64,000 nt of DNA from Diadophis punctatus similis (Eukaryota; Chordata; Lepidosauria; Squamata; Dipsadidae), in assembly GCA_023053685.1 (NCBI GenBank), contig JALIGW010000005.1, positions 21,995,001 to 22,059,000 of the forward strand, given 5' to 3'. Shown piece by piece: positions 28,192-43,647 of the stretch; position 1 is the stretch's first letter; each line of letters begins with the position of its first letter. The position numbers and the translations under genes are program-made. Below the pieces are notes generated by a model. It saw only the letters and a program-made list of their open reading frames with translations, did no database searches and was not told the DNA's origin.

Positions 28192-29759
28192 ATTTTATTT
28201 TATTTTATTATTTTATTATATTATTTTAGTTTAGTTTATTTTAGTTTATTATTATTTTATTTTATTTTATTTTAATTTATTTTATTTTATTTCATTTCAT
28301 TTCATTTCATTTCATTTCATTTCATTTCATTTCATTTCATTTCATTTCATTTCATTATTTTATTTTATTTTATTTTATTTCATTTTATTTCAATTAAATT
28401 TAATTCAATTTAATTCAATTTTATTTTATTTTATTTTATTTCAATTTCAATTTAATTCAATTCATTTCATTTCATTTCATTTCATTTCATTTTATTTCAA
28501 TTTTATTTCATTTTATTTATTTAGTTTAAATTTTATTTTATTTTATTATTTTATTATATTTTATTTTACTTTATTTCAATTTAATTTAATTTATTTCAAT
28601 TTAATTTAATTTAATTTAATTTAATTTAATTTAATTTAATTTAATTTAATTTAATTTAATTTAATTTAATTTCATTTCATTTCATTTCATTTCATTTCAT
28701 TTCATTATTTCATTTCATTTCATTTAATTATTTAATTTAATTTAATTTAATTTAATTTAATTTAATTTCATTTCATTTCATTTCATTTCATTTCATTTCA
28801 TTCTATTTTATTTTATTATTTTATTTTATTTTATTTCATTTCATTTCATTTCAATTTATTTTATTTTATTATTTTATTTTATTTTATTTTATTATTTTAT
28901 TATATTTTATTTTACTTTATTTCAATTTAATTTAATTTAATTTTTAAAAAATTTAATTTAATTTAATTTCATTTCATTTCATTTCATTTCATTTCATTTC
29001 ATTATTTCATTTCATTTCATTTATTTCATTTTATTCTATTTTATTTTATTATTTTATTTTATTTTATTTTACTTTATTTCAATTTAATTTAATTTAATTT
29101 TTAAAAAATTTAATTTAATTTAATTTAATTTAATTTAATTTAATTTAATTTAATTTAATTTAATTTAATTTAATTTAATTTAATTTCATTTCATTTCATT
29201 TCATTATTTCATTTCATTTCATTTATTTTATTTTATTCTATTTTATTTTATTATTTTATTTTATTTTATTTCATTTCATTTCAATTCAATTCAATTTATT
29301 TTATTTTATTTTATTTCAATTTAATTCAATTTTATTTTATTTTATTTTATTATTTTATTTTATTTCATTTCATTTCATTTCATTTCATTTCATTTCATTA
29401 TTTCATTTCATTTCATTTCATTTCATTTCATTTTATTTTATTTCAATTAAATTTAAATAAAATTTAATTCATTTTTGTTTTATTTTATTTTATTTTATTT
29501 TATTTTATTTTATTTCAATTTATTTCAATTTAATTCAATTTTATTTTATTTTATTATTTTATTTCATTTCATTTCATTTCATTTCATTTATTTTATTTTA
29601 TTTTATTTCATTTCATTTTATTTCAATTAAATTTAATTAAATTTAATTCTATTTTATTTTATTTTATTTTATTTTATTTTTATTTTATTATATTTTATTT
29701 TACTTTATTTCAATTTAATTTAATTTAATATTTAAAAAATTTAATTTAATTTAATTTAA

Positions 29760-29874
29760 TTCAATTCAATTCAATTCAATTCAATTCAATTCAATTCAAT
29801 TCAATTCAATTCAATTCAATTCAATTCAATTCAATTCAATTCAATTCAATTCCATTCCATTCCATTCCATTCCA
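29760..29874. repeat. TTCAA x18 then TTCCA x5
   Basis: TTCAA occupies 29760-29849 and TTCCA 29850-29874. This is the B2 equivalent of the run in B1. It has two fewer TTCAA and one more TTCCA, so the two sub-runs change length independently. Confidence 0.95.
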
Positions 29875-31746
29875 TTTATTTTATTTTATTTTATTTTATT
29901 TTATTATTTTATTTTATTTTATTTTATTTTATTTTATTTTATTTTATTTTATTTTATTTTATTTTATTTCAATTTCAATTTAATTCAATTTATTTTATTT
30001 TATTTCATTTCATTTTATTTCAATTAAATTTAAATCAATTTAATTCTATTTTATTTTATTTTATTTTATTTTATTTTATTTTATTTTATTTCAATTTCAA
30101 TTTAATTCAATTCATTTCATTTCATTTCATTTCATTTCATTATTTTATTTTATTTCAATTTTATTTTATTTTATTATTTTATTATATTTTATTTTACTTT
30201 ATTTCAATTTAATTTAATTTAATTTAAAAAATTTTTAATTTCATTTAATTTAATTTAATTTAATTTAATTTAATTTAATTTAATAATTTAATTTAATTTA
30301 ATTTAATTTAATTTAATTTAATTTAATTTAATTTAATTTAATTTAATTTAATTTAATTTAATTTCATTTAATTTCATTTAATTTAATTTAATTTAATTTC
30401 ATTTCATTTCATTTCATTTCATTTCATTTCATTTCATTTCATTCTATTTTATTTTATTATTTTATTTTATTTCATTTCATTTCATTTCATTTCAATTTAT
30501 TTTATTTTATTATTTTACTTTATTTTATTTTATTATTTTATTTTATTTTATTTTACTTTATTTCAATTTAATTTAATTTAATTCTTAAAAAATTTCATTT
30601 CATTTCATTTAATTTAATTTAATTTAATTTAATTTAATTTAATTTAATTTCATTTCATTTCATTTCATTTCATTTCATTTTATTCTATTCTATTCTATTT
30701 TATTATTTTATTTTATTTTATTTTATTTTATTTCATTTCAATTCAATTCAATTTATTTTATTTTATTATTTTATTTTATTTTATTTTATTTTATTTTATT
30801 TTATTTTATTATTTTATTATATTATTTTAGTTTAGTTTAGTTTAGTTTATTATTATTTTATTTTATTTTAATTTATTTTATTTCATTTCATTTCATTTCA
30901 TTTCATTTCATTTCATTTTATTTTATTTTATTTTATTTCATTTTATTTCAATTCATTTCATTTCACTTTATTTTATTTTATTTTATTTCATTTCATTTCA
31001 ATTCAATTCAATTTATTTTATTTTATTATTTTATTTTATTTTATTTTATTTTATTTTATTTTATTTTATTTTATTTTATTTTATTTTATTTTATTTTATT
31101 TTATTTTATTTTATTTTATTATTTTATTATATTATTTTAGTTTAGTTTATTTTAGTTTATTATTATTTTATTTTATGTTATTTTATTTTATTATATTTTA
31201 TTTCATTTCATTTCATTTCATTTCATTTCATTTCATTTCATTTTATTTTATTTTATTTTATTTTATTTCATTTCATTTCATTTCATTTTATTTTATTTTA
31301 TTTTATTTCAATTTTATTTCATTTTATTTATTTAGTTTAAATTTTATTTTATTTTATTTTTATTTTATTTTATTTTATTTTACATTATTTCAATTTAATT
31401 TAATTTAATTTTTAAAAAATTTAATTTAATTTAATTTAATTTAATTATTTAATTTAATTTAATTTAATTTCATTTCATTTCATTTCATTTCATTTCATTT
31501 CATTCTATTCTATTCTATTCTATTATTTTATTTTATTTCATTTCATTTCATTTCATTTCAATTCAATTTATTTTATTTTATTATTTTATTTTATTTTATT
31601 TTATTTTATTTTATTATTTTATTATATTATTTTAGTTTAGTTTATTTTAGTTTATTATTATTTAATTTAATTTTAATTTATTTTATTTCATTTTATTTCA
31701 TTTCATTTCATTTCATTTCATTTTATTTCATTTTATTTCAATTTAA

Positions 31747-31910
31747 TTCAGTTTAATTCAGTTTAATTCAGTTTTATTTTATTTTATTTTATTTTATTTT
31801 ATTTCAATTTAATTTAATTTAATTTAATTCATTTCATTTCATTTCATTTCATTTCATTTCATTTTAATTTAATTTATTTCATTTTATTTCATTTCATTTC
31901 ATTTCACGTT
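31747..31910. repeat. G-bearing cassette, no TTTCG, CACGTT (B2)
   Basis: Three TTCAG units from 31747 and CACGTT 31905-31910. It lies 6169 bp after its B1 partner. Confidence 0.85.
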
Positions 31911-32462
31911 ATTTTATTTTATTTTATTTCAATTTATTTCAATTTAATTCAATTTTATTTTATTTTATTTTATTTTATTATTTTATTTCATTTCATTTCA
32001 TTTCATTTCATTTATTTTATTTTATTTTATTTTATTTTATTTCATTTCATTTTATTTCAATTATATTTAATTCAATTTAATTCTATTTTATTTTATTTTA
32101 TTTTATTTTATTTTTATTTTATTATATTTTATTTTACTTTATTTCAATTTAATTTAATTTAATATTTAAAAATTTTAATTTAATTTAATTCAATTCAATT
32201 CAATTCAATTCAATTCAATTCAATTCAATTCAATTCCATTTCATTTCATTTCATTTCATTTCATTTCATTTCATTTCATTTTATTCTATTTTATTTTATT
32301 ATTTTATTAAATTTCATTTCATTTCAATTCAATTTATTTTATTATTTTATTTTATTTTATTTTATTATTTTATTTTATTTTATTATTTTATTTTATTTTA
32401 TTTTATTTTATTTTATTATTTTATTATATTATTTTAGTTTATTATTATTTTATTTTATTTTA

Positions 32463-32662
32463 TTTCGTTTCATTTCATTTCATTTCATTTTATTTCAATT
32501 TAATTCAGTTTAATTCAGTTTAATTCAGTTTAATTTTATTTTATTTTATTTTATTTTATTTCAATTTAATTTAATTTAATTTAATTCATTTCATTTCATT
32601 TCATTTCATTTCATTTTAATTTAATTTATTTCATTTTATTTTATTTCATTTCATTTCATATT
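32463..32662. repeat. G-bearing cassette with CATATT (B2)
   Basis: TTTCG 32463, three TTCAG units, CATATT 32657. It is the last CATATT cassette in the window. The third copy of this position, at 49906, is truncated before the motif. Confidence 0.85.
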
Positions 32663-35195
32663 ATTTTATTTTATTTTATTTTATTTCAATTTATTTCAAT
32701 TTAATTCAATTCAATTTAATTCTATTTTATTTTATTTTATTTTATTTTATTTCAATTTCAATTTAATTCAATTCATTTCATTTCATTTCATTTCATTATT
32801 TTATTTTATTTCAATTTTATTTTATTTTATTTTATTATTTTATTATATTTTATTTTACTTTATTTCAATTTAATTTAATTTAATTTAAAAAAATTTTAAT
32901 TTAATTTAATTTAATTTAATTCAATTTAATTTAATTTAATTTAATTTAATTTAATTTAATTTAATTTAATTTAATTTAATTTAATTTAATTATTTAATTT
33001 AATTTAATTTAATTTAATTTAATTTAATTTAATTTCATTTCATTTCATTTCATTTCATTTCATTCTATTTTATTTTATTATTTTATTTCATTTCATTTCA
33101 TTTCATTTCATTTCATTTCATTTCATTTCATTTTATTTTATTTTATTTTATTTCATTTTATTTCAATTAAATTTCATTTTTTTATTTATTTTAAATTTTA
33201 TTTTATTTTATTTTATTATTTTATTATATTTTATTTTACTTTATTTCAATTTAATTTAATTTTTAAAAAAATTAATTTAATTTAATTTAATTCAATTTAA
33301 TTTAATTTAATTTTTAAAAAATTTAATTTAATTTAATTTAATTTAATTTAATTTAATTTCATTTCATTTCATTTCATTTCATTTCATTTCATTTCATTTC
33401 ATTATTTCATTTCATTTATTTTATTTTATTTTATTCTATTTCAATTTAATTCAATTTTATTTTATTTTATTTTATTTTATTTTATTATTTTATTTTATTT
33501 CATTTCATTTCATTTCATTTCATTTCATTATTTTATTTTATTTTATTTTATTTTATTTTATTTTATTTTATTTTATTTCAATTAAATTTAATTAAATTTA
33601 ATTCAATTTTATTTTATTTTATTTTATTATTTTATTTTATTTTATTTTATTTTATTTTATTTTATTTTATTTTATTTCATTTCATTTCATTTCATTTCAT
33701 TTCATTTCATTTCATTTCATTTTATTTTATTTCAATTTTATTTCATTTTATTTATTTATTTTAAATTTTATTTTATTTTATTTTTATTTTATTATATTTT
33801 ATTTTACTTTATTTCAATTTAATTTAATTTAATTTTTAAAAAATTTAATTTAATTTAATTTAATTTAATTTAATTTAATTTAATTTAATTTAATTTAATT
33901 TAATTTAATTTAATTTAATTTCATTTCATTTCATTTCATTTCATTTCATTTCATTTCATTTCATTTCATTATTTCATTTCATTTCATTTATTTTATTCTA
34001 TTTTATTTTATTTTATTTTATTTTATTTTATTTTATTATTTTATATTTTATTTTATTTTATTTCAATTAAATTTAATTCAATTTAATTCAATTTTATTTT
34101 ATTTTATTTTATTTCAATTTAAATTTAATTCAATTCATTTCATTTTATTTTATTTTATTTTATTTTATTTCAATTTTATTTCATTTTATTTATTTAGTTT
34201 AAATTTTATTTTATTTTATTTTATTTCATTTCATTTTATTTCAATTATATTTAATTCAATTTAATTCTATTTTATTTTATTTTATTTTATTTTATTTTTA
34301 TTTTATTATATTTTATTTTACTTTATTTCAATTTAATTTAATTTAATATTTAAAAATTTTAATTTAATTTAATTCAATTCAATTCAATTCAATTCCATTT
34401 CATTTCATTTCATTTCATTTCATTATTTCATTTCATTTCATTTATTTTATTCTATTCTATTCTATTCTATTATTTAATTTTATTTTTTTTACTATATTTC
34501 AATTTAATTTAATTTAATTTTTAAAAAATTTAATTTAATTTAATTTAATTTAATTTAATTTAATTTAATTTAATTTAATTTAATTTAATTTAATTTAATT
34601 TCATTTCATTTCATTTCATTTCATTTCATTTCATTTCATTTCGTTTTATTTTATTTTATTTTATTTTATTTTATTTTATTTTATTATTTTATATTTTATT
34701 TTATTTTATTTCAATTAAATTTAATTCAATTTAATTCAATTTTATTTTATTTTATTTTATTTCAATTTAAAATTAATTCAATTCATTTCATTTTATTTTA
34801 TTTTATTTTATTTCAATTTTATTTCATTTTATTTATTTAGTTTAAATTTTATTTTATTTTATTTTATTTTATTATTTTATTATATTTTATTTTACTTTAT
34901 TTCAATTTAATTTAATTTAATTTTTAAAAAATTTAATTCAATTCAATTCAATTCAATTCAATTCAATTCAATTCAATTCAATTCCATTTCATTTCATTTC
35001 ATTTCATTTCATTTTATTCTATTTTATTTTATTATTTTATTTAATTTAATTTCATTTCAATTCAATTTATTTTATTATTTTATTTTATTTTATTTTATTT
35101 TATTATTTTATTTTATTTTATTTTATTATTTTATTTTATTATATTTTATTATTTTATTATATTATTTTAGTTTATTATTATTTTATTTTATTTTA

Positions 35196-35390
35196 TTTCG
35201 TTTCATTTCATTTCATTTTATTTCAATTTAATTCAGTTTAATTCAGTTTAATTCAGTTTAATTTAATTTTATTTTATTTTATTTTATTTCAATTTAATTT
35301 AATTTAATTTAATTCATTTCATTTCATTTCATTTCATTTCATTTTAATTTAATTTATTTCATTTTATTTCATTTCATTTCATTTCACGTT
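35196..35390. repeat. Complete G-bearing cassette (C1a)
   Basis: TTTCG 35196, three TTCAG units, CACGTT 35385-35390 and following GTTTA units. Confidence 0.85.
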
Positions 35391-36968
35391 ATTTTATTTT
35401 ATTTTATTATTTTATTATATTATTTTAGTTTAGTTTATTTTAGTTTATTATTATTTTATTTTATTTTATTTTAATTTATTTTATTTTATTTCATTTCATT
35501 TCATTTCATTTCATTTCATTTCATTTCATTTCATTTCATTTCATTATTTTATTTTATTTTATTTTATTTCATTTTATTTCAATTAAATTTAATTCAATTT
35601 AATTCAATTTTATTTTATTTTATTTTATTTCAATTTCAATTTAATTCAATTCATTTCATTTCATTTCATTTCATTTCATTTTATTTCAATTTTATTTCAT
35701 TTTATTTATTTAGTTTAAATTTTATTTTATTTTATTATTTTATTATATTTTATTTTACTTTATTTCAATTTAATTTAATTTATTTCAATTTAATTTAATT
35801 TAATTTAATTTAATTTAATTTAATTTCATTTCATTTCATTTCATTTCATTTCATTTCATTTCATTTCATTTCATTTCATTTCATTATTTCATTTCATTTC
35901 ATTTCATTTAATTATTTAATTTAATTTAATTTAATTTAATTTAATTTAATTTAATTTAATTTCATTTCATTTCATTTCATTTCATTTCATTCTATTTTAT
36001 TTTATTATTTTATTTTATTTTATTTCATTTCATTTCATTTCAATTTATTTTATTTTATTATTTTATTTTATTTTATTTTATTATTTTATTATATTTTATT
36101 TTACTTTATTTCAATTTAATTTAATTTAATTTTTAAAAAATTTAATTTAATTTAATTTCATTTCATTTCATTTCATTTCATTTCATTTCATTATTTCATT
36201 TCATTTCATTTATTTCATTTTATTCTATTTTATTTTATTATTTTATTTTATTTTATTTTACTTTATTTCAATTTAATTTAATTTAATTTTTAAAAAATTT
36301 AATTTAATTTAATTTAATTTAATTTAATTTAATTTAATTTCATTTCATTTCATTTCATTTCATTTCATTTCATTTCATTTCATTTCATTTCATTTCATTT
36401 CATTTCATTTCATTATTTCATTTCATTTCATTTATTTTATTTTATTCTATTTTATTTTATTATTTTATTTTATTTTATTTCATTTCATTTCAATTCAATT
36501 CAATTTATTTTATTTTATTTTATTTCAATTTAATTCAATTTTATTTTATTTTATTTTATTATTTTATTTTATTTCATTTCATTTCATTTCATTTCATTTC
36601 ATTTCATTATTTCATTTCATTTCATTTCATTTCATTTTATTTTATTTTATTTCAATTAAATTTAAATAAAATTTAATTCATTTTTATTTTATTTTATTTT
36701 ATTTTATTTTATTTTATTTTATTTCAATTTATTTCAATTTAATTCAATTTTATTTTATTTTATTATTTTATTTCATTTCATTTCATTTCATTTATTTTAT
36801 TTTATTTTATTTTATTTCATTTCATTTTATTTCAATTAAATTTAATTAAATTTAATTCTATTTTATTTTATTTTATTTTATTTTATTTTATTTTTATTTT
36901 ATTATATTTTATTTTACTTTATTTCAATTTAATTTAATTTAATATTTAAAAAATTTAATTTAATTTAA

Positions 36969-37133
36969 TTCAATTCAATTCAATTCAATTCAATTCAATT
37001 CAATTCAATTCAATTCAATTCAATTCAATTCAATTCAATTCAATTCAATTCAATTCAATTCAATTCCATTCCATTCCATTCCATTCCATTCCATTCCATT
37101 CCATTCCATTCCATTCCATTCCATTCCATTCCA
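36969..37133. repeat. TTCAA x19 then TTCCA x14
   Basis: TTCAA occupies 36969-37063 and TTCCA 37064-37133, followed by TTTTA. It closes half-unit C1a. The TTCCA run is about three times the length of those in B1 and B2. Confidence 0.95.
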
Positions 37134-38423
37134 TTTATTTTATTTTATTTTATTTTATTTTATTTTATTTTATTTTATTTTATTTTATTTTATTTTATTT
37201 TATTTCATTTCATTTCATTTCATTTCATTTCATTTTATTTCAATTAAATTTAATTCAATTTTATTTTATTTTATTTTATTTTATTTTATTATTTTATTTT
37301 ATTTTATTTTATTTTATTTTATTTTATTTTATTTTATTTCATTTCATTTCATTTCATTTCATTTCATTTCATTTCATTTCATTTCATTTTATTTTATTTC
37401 AATTTTATTTCATTTTATTTATTTATTTTAAATTTTATTTTATTTTATTTTTATTTTATTATATTTTATTTTACTTTATTTCAATTTAATTTAATTTAAT
37501 TTTTAAAAAATTTAATTTAATTTAATTTAATTTAATTTAATTTAATTTAATTTAATTTAATTTAATTTAATTTAATTTAATTTAATTTAATTTAATTTAA
37601 TTTCATTTCATTTCATTTCATTTCATTTCATTTCATTTCATTATTTCATTTCATTTCATTTATTTTATTCTATTCTATTCTATTCTATTATTTAATTTTA
37701 TTTTTTTTACTATATTTCAATTTAATTTAATTTAATTTTTAAAAAATTTAATTTAATTTAATTTAATTTAATTTAATTTAATTTAATTTAATTTAATTTA
37801 ATTTAATTTAATTTAATTTAATTTAATTTAATTTCATTTCATTTCATTTCATTTCATTTCATTTCATTTCGTTTTATTTTATTTTATTTTATTTTATTTT
37901 ATTTTATTTTATTATTTTATATTTTATTTTATTTTATTTCAATTAAATTTAATTCAATTTAATTCAATTTTATTTTATTTTATTTTATTTCAATTTAAAA
38001 TTAATTCAATTCATTTCATTTTATTTTATTTTATTTTATTTCAATTTTATTTCATTTTATTTATTTAGTTTAAATTTTATTTTATTTTATTTTATTTTAT
38101 TATTTTATTATATTTTATTTTACTTTATTTCAATTTAATTTAATTTAATTTTTAAAAAATTTAATTCAATTCAATTCAATTCAATTCAATTCAATTCAAT
38201 TCAATTCAATTCCATTTCATTTCATTTCATTTCATTTCATTTTATTCTATTTTATTTTATTATTTTATTTAATTTAATTTCATTTCAATTCAATTTATTT
38301 TATTATTTTATTTTATTTTATTTTATTTTATTATTTTATTTTATTTTATTTTATTATTTTATTTTATTATATTTTATTATTTTATTATATTATTTTAGTT
38401 TATTATTATTTTATTTTATTTTA

Positions 38424-38618
38424 TTTCGTTTCATTTCATTTCATTTTATTTCAATTTAATTCAGTTTAATTCAGTTTAATTCAGTTTAATTTAATTTTAT
38501 TTTATTTTATTTTATTTCAATTTAATTTAATTTAATTTAATTCATTTCATTTCATTTCATTTCATTTCATTTTAATTTAATTTATTTCATTTTATTTCAT
38601 TTCATTTCATTTCACGTT
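38424..38618. repeat. Complete G-bearing cassette (C1b)
   Basis: TTTCG 38424, three TTCAG units, CACGTT 38613-38618. It lies 3228 bp after the C1a cassette. Confidence 0.85.
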
Positions 38619-40176
38619 ATTTTATTTTATTTTATTATTTTATTATATTATTTTAGTTTAGTTTATTTTAGTTTATTATTATTTTATTTTATTTTATTTT
38701 AATTTATTTTATTTTATTTCATTTCATTTCATTTCATTTCATTTCATTTCATTTCATTTCATTTCATTATTTTATTTTATTTTATTTTATTTCATTTTAT
38801 TTCAATTAAATTTAATTCAATTTAATTCAATTTTATTTTATTTTATTTTATTTCAATTTCAATTTAATTCAATTCATTTCATTTCATTTCATTTCATTTC
38901 ATTTTATTTCAATTTTATTTCATTTTATTTATTTAGTTTAAATTTTATTTTATTTTATTATTTTATTATATTTTATTTTACTTTATTTCAATTTAATTTA
39001 ATTTATTTCAATTTAATTTAATTTAATTTAATTTAATTTAATTTAATTTAATTTAATTTAATTTAATTTAATTTAATTTAATTTCATTTCATTTCATTTC
39101 ATTTCATTTCATTTCATTATTTCATTTCATTTCATTTCATTTAATTATTTAATTTAATTTAATTTAATTTAATTTAATTTAATTTAATTTAATTTCATTT
39201 CATTTCATTTCATTTCATTTCATTCTATTTTATTTTATTATTTTATTTTATTTTATTTCATTTCATTTCATTTCAATTTATTTTATTTTATTATTTTATT
39301 TTATTTTATTTTATTATTTTATTATATTTTATTTTACTTTATTTCAATTTAATTTAATTTAATTTTTAAAAAATTTAATTTAATTTAATTTCATTTCATT
39401 TCATTTCATTTCATTTCATTTCATTATTTCATTTCATTTCATTTATTTCATTTTATTCTATTTTATTTTATTATTTTATTTTATTTTATTTTACTTTATT
39501 TCAATTTAATTTAATTTAATTTTTAAAAAATTTAATTTAATTTAATTTAATTTAATTTAATTTAATTTAATTTAATTTCATTTCATTTCATTTCATTTCA
39601 TTTCATTTCATTTCATTTCATTTCATTTCATTATTTCATTTCATTTCATTTATTTTATTTTATTCTATTTTATTTTATTATTTTATTTTATTTTATTTCA
39701 TTTCATTTCAATTCAATTCAATTTATTTTATTTTATTTTATTTCAATTTAATTCAATTTTATTTTATTTTATTTTATTATTTTATTTTATTTCATTTCAT
39801 TTCATTTCATTTCATTTCATTTCATTTCATTATTTCATTTCATTTCATTTCATTTCATTTTATTTTATTTTATTTCAATTAAATTTAAATAAAATTTAAT
39901 TCATTTTTATTTTATTTTATTTTATTTTATTTTATTTTATTTCAATTTATTTCAATTTAATTCAATTTTATTTTATTTTATTATTTCATTTCATTTCATT
40001 TCATTTATTTTATTTTATTTTATTTCATTTCATTTTATTTCAATTAAATTTAATTAAATTTAATTCTATTTTATTTTATTTTATTTTATTTTATTTTATT
40101 TTTATTTTATTATATTTTATTTTACTTTATTTCAATTTAATTTAATTTAATATTTAAAAAATTTAATTTAATTTAA

Positions 40177-40286
40177 TTCAATTCAATTCAATTCAATTCA
40201 ATTCAATTCAATTCAATTCAATTCAATTCAATTCCATTCCATTCCATTCCATTCCATTCCATTCCATTCCATTCCATTCCATTCCA
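40177..40286. repeat. TTCAA x11 then TTCCA x11
   Basis: TTCAA occupies 40177-40231 and TTCCA 40232-40286. It closes the landmark series of half-unit C1b, and it is the only run with equal numbers besides that at 47068. Confidence 0.95.
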
Positions 40287-42015
40287 TTTATTTTATTTTA
40301 TTTTATTTTATTTTATTTTATTTTATTTTATTTTATTTTATTTTATTTTATTTTATTTTATTTCATTTCATTTCATTTCATTTCATTTCATTTTATTTCA
40401 ATTAAATTTAATTCAATTTTATTTTATTTTATTTTATTTTATTTTATTATTTTATTTTATTTTATTTTATTTTATTTTATTTTATTTCATTTCATTTCAT
40501 TTCATTTCATTTCATTTCATTTCATTTCATTTTATTTTATTTCAATTTTATTTCATTTTATTTATTTATTTTAAATTTTATTTTATTTTATTTTTATTTT
40601 ATTATATTTTATTTTACTTTATTTCAATTTAATTTAATTTAATTTTTAAAAAATTTAATTTCATTTAATTTAATTTAATTTAATTTAATTTAATTTAATT
40701 TAATTTAATTTAATTTAATTTAATTTAATTTAATTTCATTTCATTTCATTTCATTTCATTTCATTTCATTATTTCATTTCATTTCATTTATTTTATTCTA
40801 TTTTATTTTATTTTATTTTATTTTATTTTATTTTATTATTTTATATTTTATTTTATTTTATTTCAATTAAATTTAATTCAATTTAATTCAATTTTATTTT
40901 ATTTTATTTTATTTCAATTTAAATTTAATTCAATTCATTTCATTTTATTTTATTTTATTTTATTTTATTTCAATTTTATTTCATTTTATTTATTTAGTTT
41001 AAATTTTATTTTATTTTATTTTATTTCATTTCATTTTATTTCAATTATATTTAATTCAATTTAATTCTATTTTATTTTATTTTATTTTATTTTATTTTTA
41101 TTTTATTATATTTTATTTTACTTTATTTCAATTTAATTTAATTTAATATTTAAAAATTTTAATTTAATTTAATTCAATTCAATTCAATTCAATTCCATTT
41201 CATTTCATTTCATTTCATTTCATTATTTCATTTCATTTCATTTATTTTATTCTATTCTATTCTATTCTATTATTTAATTTTATTTTTTTTACTATATTTC
41301 AATTTAATTTAATTTAATTTTTAAAAAATTTAATTTAATTTAATTTAATTTAATTTAATTTAATTTAATTTAATTTAATTTAATTTAATTTAATTTCATT
41401 TCATTTCATTTCATTTCATTTCATTTCATTTCATTTCATTTCGTTTTATTTTATTTTATTTTATTTTATTTTATTTTATTTTATTATTTTATATTTTATT
41501 TTATTTTATTTCAATTAAATTTAATTCAATTTAATTCAATTTTATTTTATTTTATTTTATTTCAATTTAAAATTAATTCAATTCATTTCATTTTATTTTA
41601 TTTTATTTTATTTCAATTTTATTTCATTTTATTTATTTAGTTTAAATTTTATTTTATTTTATTTTATTTTATTATTTTATTATATTTTATTTTACTTTAT
41701 TTCAATTTAATTTAATTTAATTTTTAAAAAATTTAATTCAATTCAATTCAATTCAATTCAATTCAATTCAATTCAATTCAATTCAATTCAATTCAATTCA
41801 ATTCCATTTCATTTCATTTCATTTCATTTCATTTTATTCTATTTTATTTTATTATTTTATTTAATTTAATTTCATTTCAATTCAATTTATTTTATTATTT
41901 TATTTTATTTTATTTTATTTTATTATTTTATTTTATTTTATTTTATTATTTTATTTTATTATATTTTATTATTTTATTATATTATTTTAGTTTATTATTA
42001 TTTTATTTTATTTTA

Positions 42016-42210
42016 TTTCGTTTCATTTCATTTCATTTTATTTCAATTTAATTCAGTTTAATTCAGTTTAATTCAGTTTAATTTAATTTAATTTTATTTT
42101 ATTTTATTTCAATTTAATTTAATTTAATTTAATTCATTTCATTTCATTTCATTTCATTTCATTTTAATTTAATTTATTTCATTTTATTTCATTTCATTTC
42201 ATTTCACGTT
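42016..42210. repeat. Complete G-bearing cassette (C2a)
   Basis: TTTCG 42016, three TTCAG units followed by two TTTAA units, CACGTT 42205-42210. It lies 6820 bp after the C1a cassette. Confidence 0.85.
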
Positions 42211-43647
42211 ATTTTATTTTATTTTATTATTTTATTATATTATTTTAGTTTAGTTTATTTTAGTTTATTATTATTTTATTTTATTTTATTTTAATTTATT
42301 TTATTTTATTTCATTTCATTTCATTTCATTTCATTTCATTTCATTTCATTTCATTTCATTTCATTATTTTATTTTATTTTATTTTATTTCATTTTATTTC
42401 AATTAAATTTAATTCAATTTAATTCAATTTTATTTTATTTTATTTTATTTCAATTTCAATTTAATTCAATTCATTTCATTTCATTTCATTTCATTTCATT
42501 TTATTTCAATTTTATTTCATTTTATTTATTTAGTTTAAATTTTATTTTATTTTATTATTTTATTATATTTTATTTTACTTTATTTCAATTTAATTTAATT
42601 TATTTCAATTTAATTTAATTTAATTTAATTTAATTTAATTTCATTTCATTTCATTTCATTTCATTTCATTCTATTTTATTTTATTATTTTATTTTATTTT
42701 ATTTCATTTCATTTCATTTCAATTTATTTTATTTTATTATTTTATTTTATTTTATTTTATTATTTTATTATATTTTATTTTACTTTATTTCAATTTAATT
42801 TAATTTAATTTTTAAAAAATTTAATTTAATTTAATTTCATTTCATTTCATTTCATTTCATTTCATTTCATTATTTCATTTCATTTCATTTATTTCATTTT
42901 ATTCTATTTTATTTTATTATTTTATTTTATTTTATTTTACTTTATTTCAATTTAATTTAATTTAATTTTTAAAAAATTTAATTTAATTTAATTTAATTTA
43001 ATTTAATTTAATTTAATTTAATTTCATTTCATTTCATTTCATTTCATTTCATTTCATTTCATTTCATTTCATTTCATTTCATTTCATTTCATTATTTCAT
43101 TTCATTTCATTTATTTTATTTTATTCTATTTTATTTTATTATTTTATTTTATTTTATTTCATTTCATTTCAATTCAATTCAATTTATTTTATTTTATTTT
43201 ATTTCAATTTAATTCAATTTTATTTTATTTTATTTTATTATTTTATTTTATTTCATTTCATTTCATTTCATTTCATTTCATTTCATTATTTCATTTCATT
43301 TCATTTCATTTCATTTTATTTTATTTTATTTCAATTAAATTTAAATAAAATTTAATTCATTTTTATTTTATTTTATTTTATTTTATTTTATTTTATTTTA
43401 TTTCAATTTATTTCAATTTAATTCAATTTTATTTTATTTTATTATTTTATTTCATTTCATTTCATTTCATTTATTTTATTTTATTTTATTTTATTTCATT
43501 TCATTTTATTTCAATTAAATTTAATTAAATTTAATTCTATTTTATTTTATTTTATTTTATTTTATTTTATTTTTATTTTATTATATTTTATTTTACTTTA
43601 TTTCAATTTAATTTAATTTAATATTTAAAAAATTTAATTTAATTTAA

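Larger units (their letters stand above)
27812..33995. repeat. Higher-order unit B2 (~6.2 kb)
   Basis: This is a tandem copy of B1: CACGTT 28186, paired AT elements 28941/29098, AAATAAAATTTAATTCA 29455, an isolated G at about 29477, 18 TTCAA then 5 TTCCA units, ATGTTA 31175, CACGTT 31905 and CATATT 32657. The private variants shared with B1 (isolated G, ATGTTA) occur nowhere else in the window, so the duplication is recent relative to the other families. Copies differ mostly by whole pentamers: four TTTCA units here near 31266 against five in B1. Confidence 0.85.
33996..37133. repeat. 6.8-kb family half-unit C1a
   Basis: This begins with a roughly 460-bp segment (about 33996-34460) that contains the connector TTTCAATTATATTTAATTC near 34239. 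Then come ACTATATTTC 34491, TTTCG-TTTTA 34639, cassette CACGTT 35385, paired AT elements 36130/36287, AAATAAAATTTAATTCA 36664, and a closing run of 19 TTCAA and 14 TTCCA units. The opening segment is present in this half-unit and in C2a but missing from C1b and C2b, which defines a dimeric 6.8-kb period. Confidence 0.8.
37134..40795. repeat. 6.8-kb family half-unit C1b
   Basis: Landmarks: ACTATATTTC 37709, TTTCG-TTTTA 37867, CACGTT 38613, paired AT elements 39363/39520, AAATAAAATTTAATTCA 39887, then 11 TTCAA and 11 TTCCA units (40177-40286), followed by the TTTTA/TTTCA segment that leads to the next opening segment at about 40796. It lacks the 460-bp opening segment of C1a. Offsets to C1a landmarks are about 3220 bp. 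Confidence 0.8.

Noticed and set aside
31175..31408. Open frame of 77 codons on the + strand, rich in Phe, Tyr, Ile, Ser and His
   Set aside because: It is the plain translation of TTTTA and TTTCA runs, which have no stop on the + strand and give a five-residue period. The near-identical copy starting with the same ATG at 25006 has one more TTTCA unit, which shifts the frame. There is no coding constraint.
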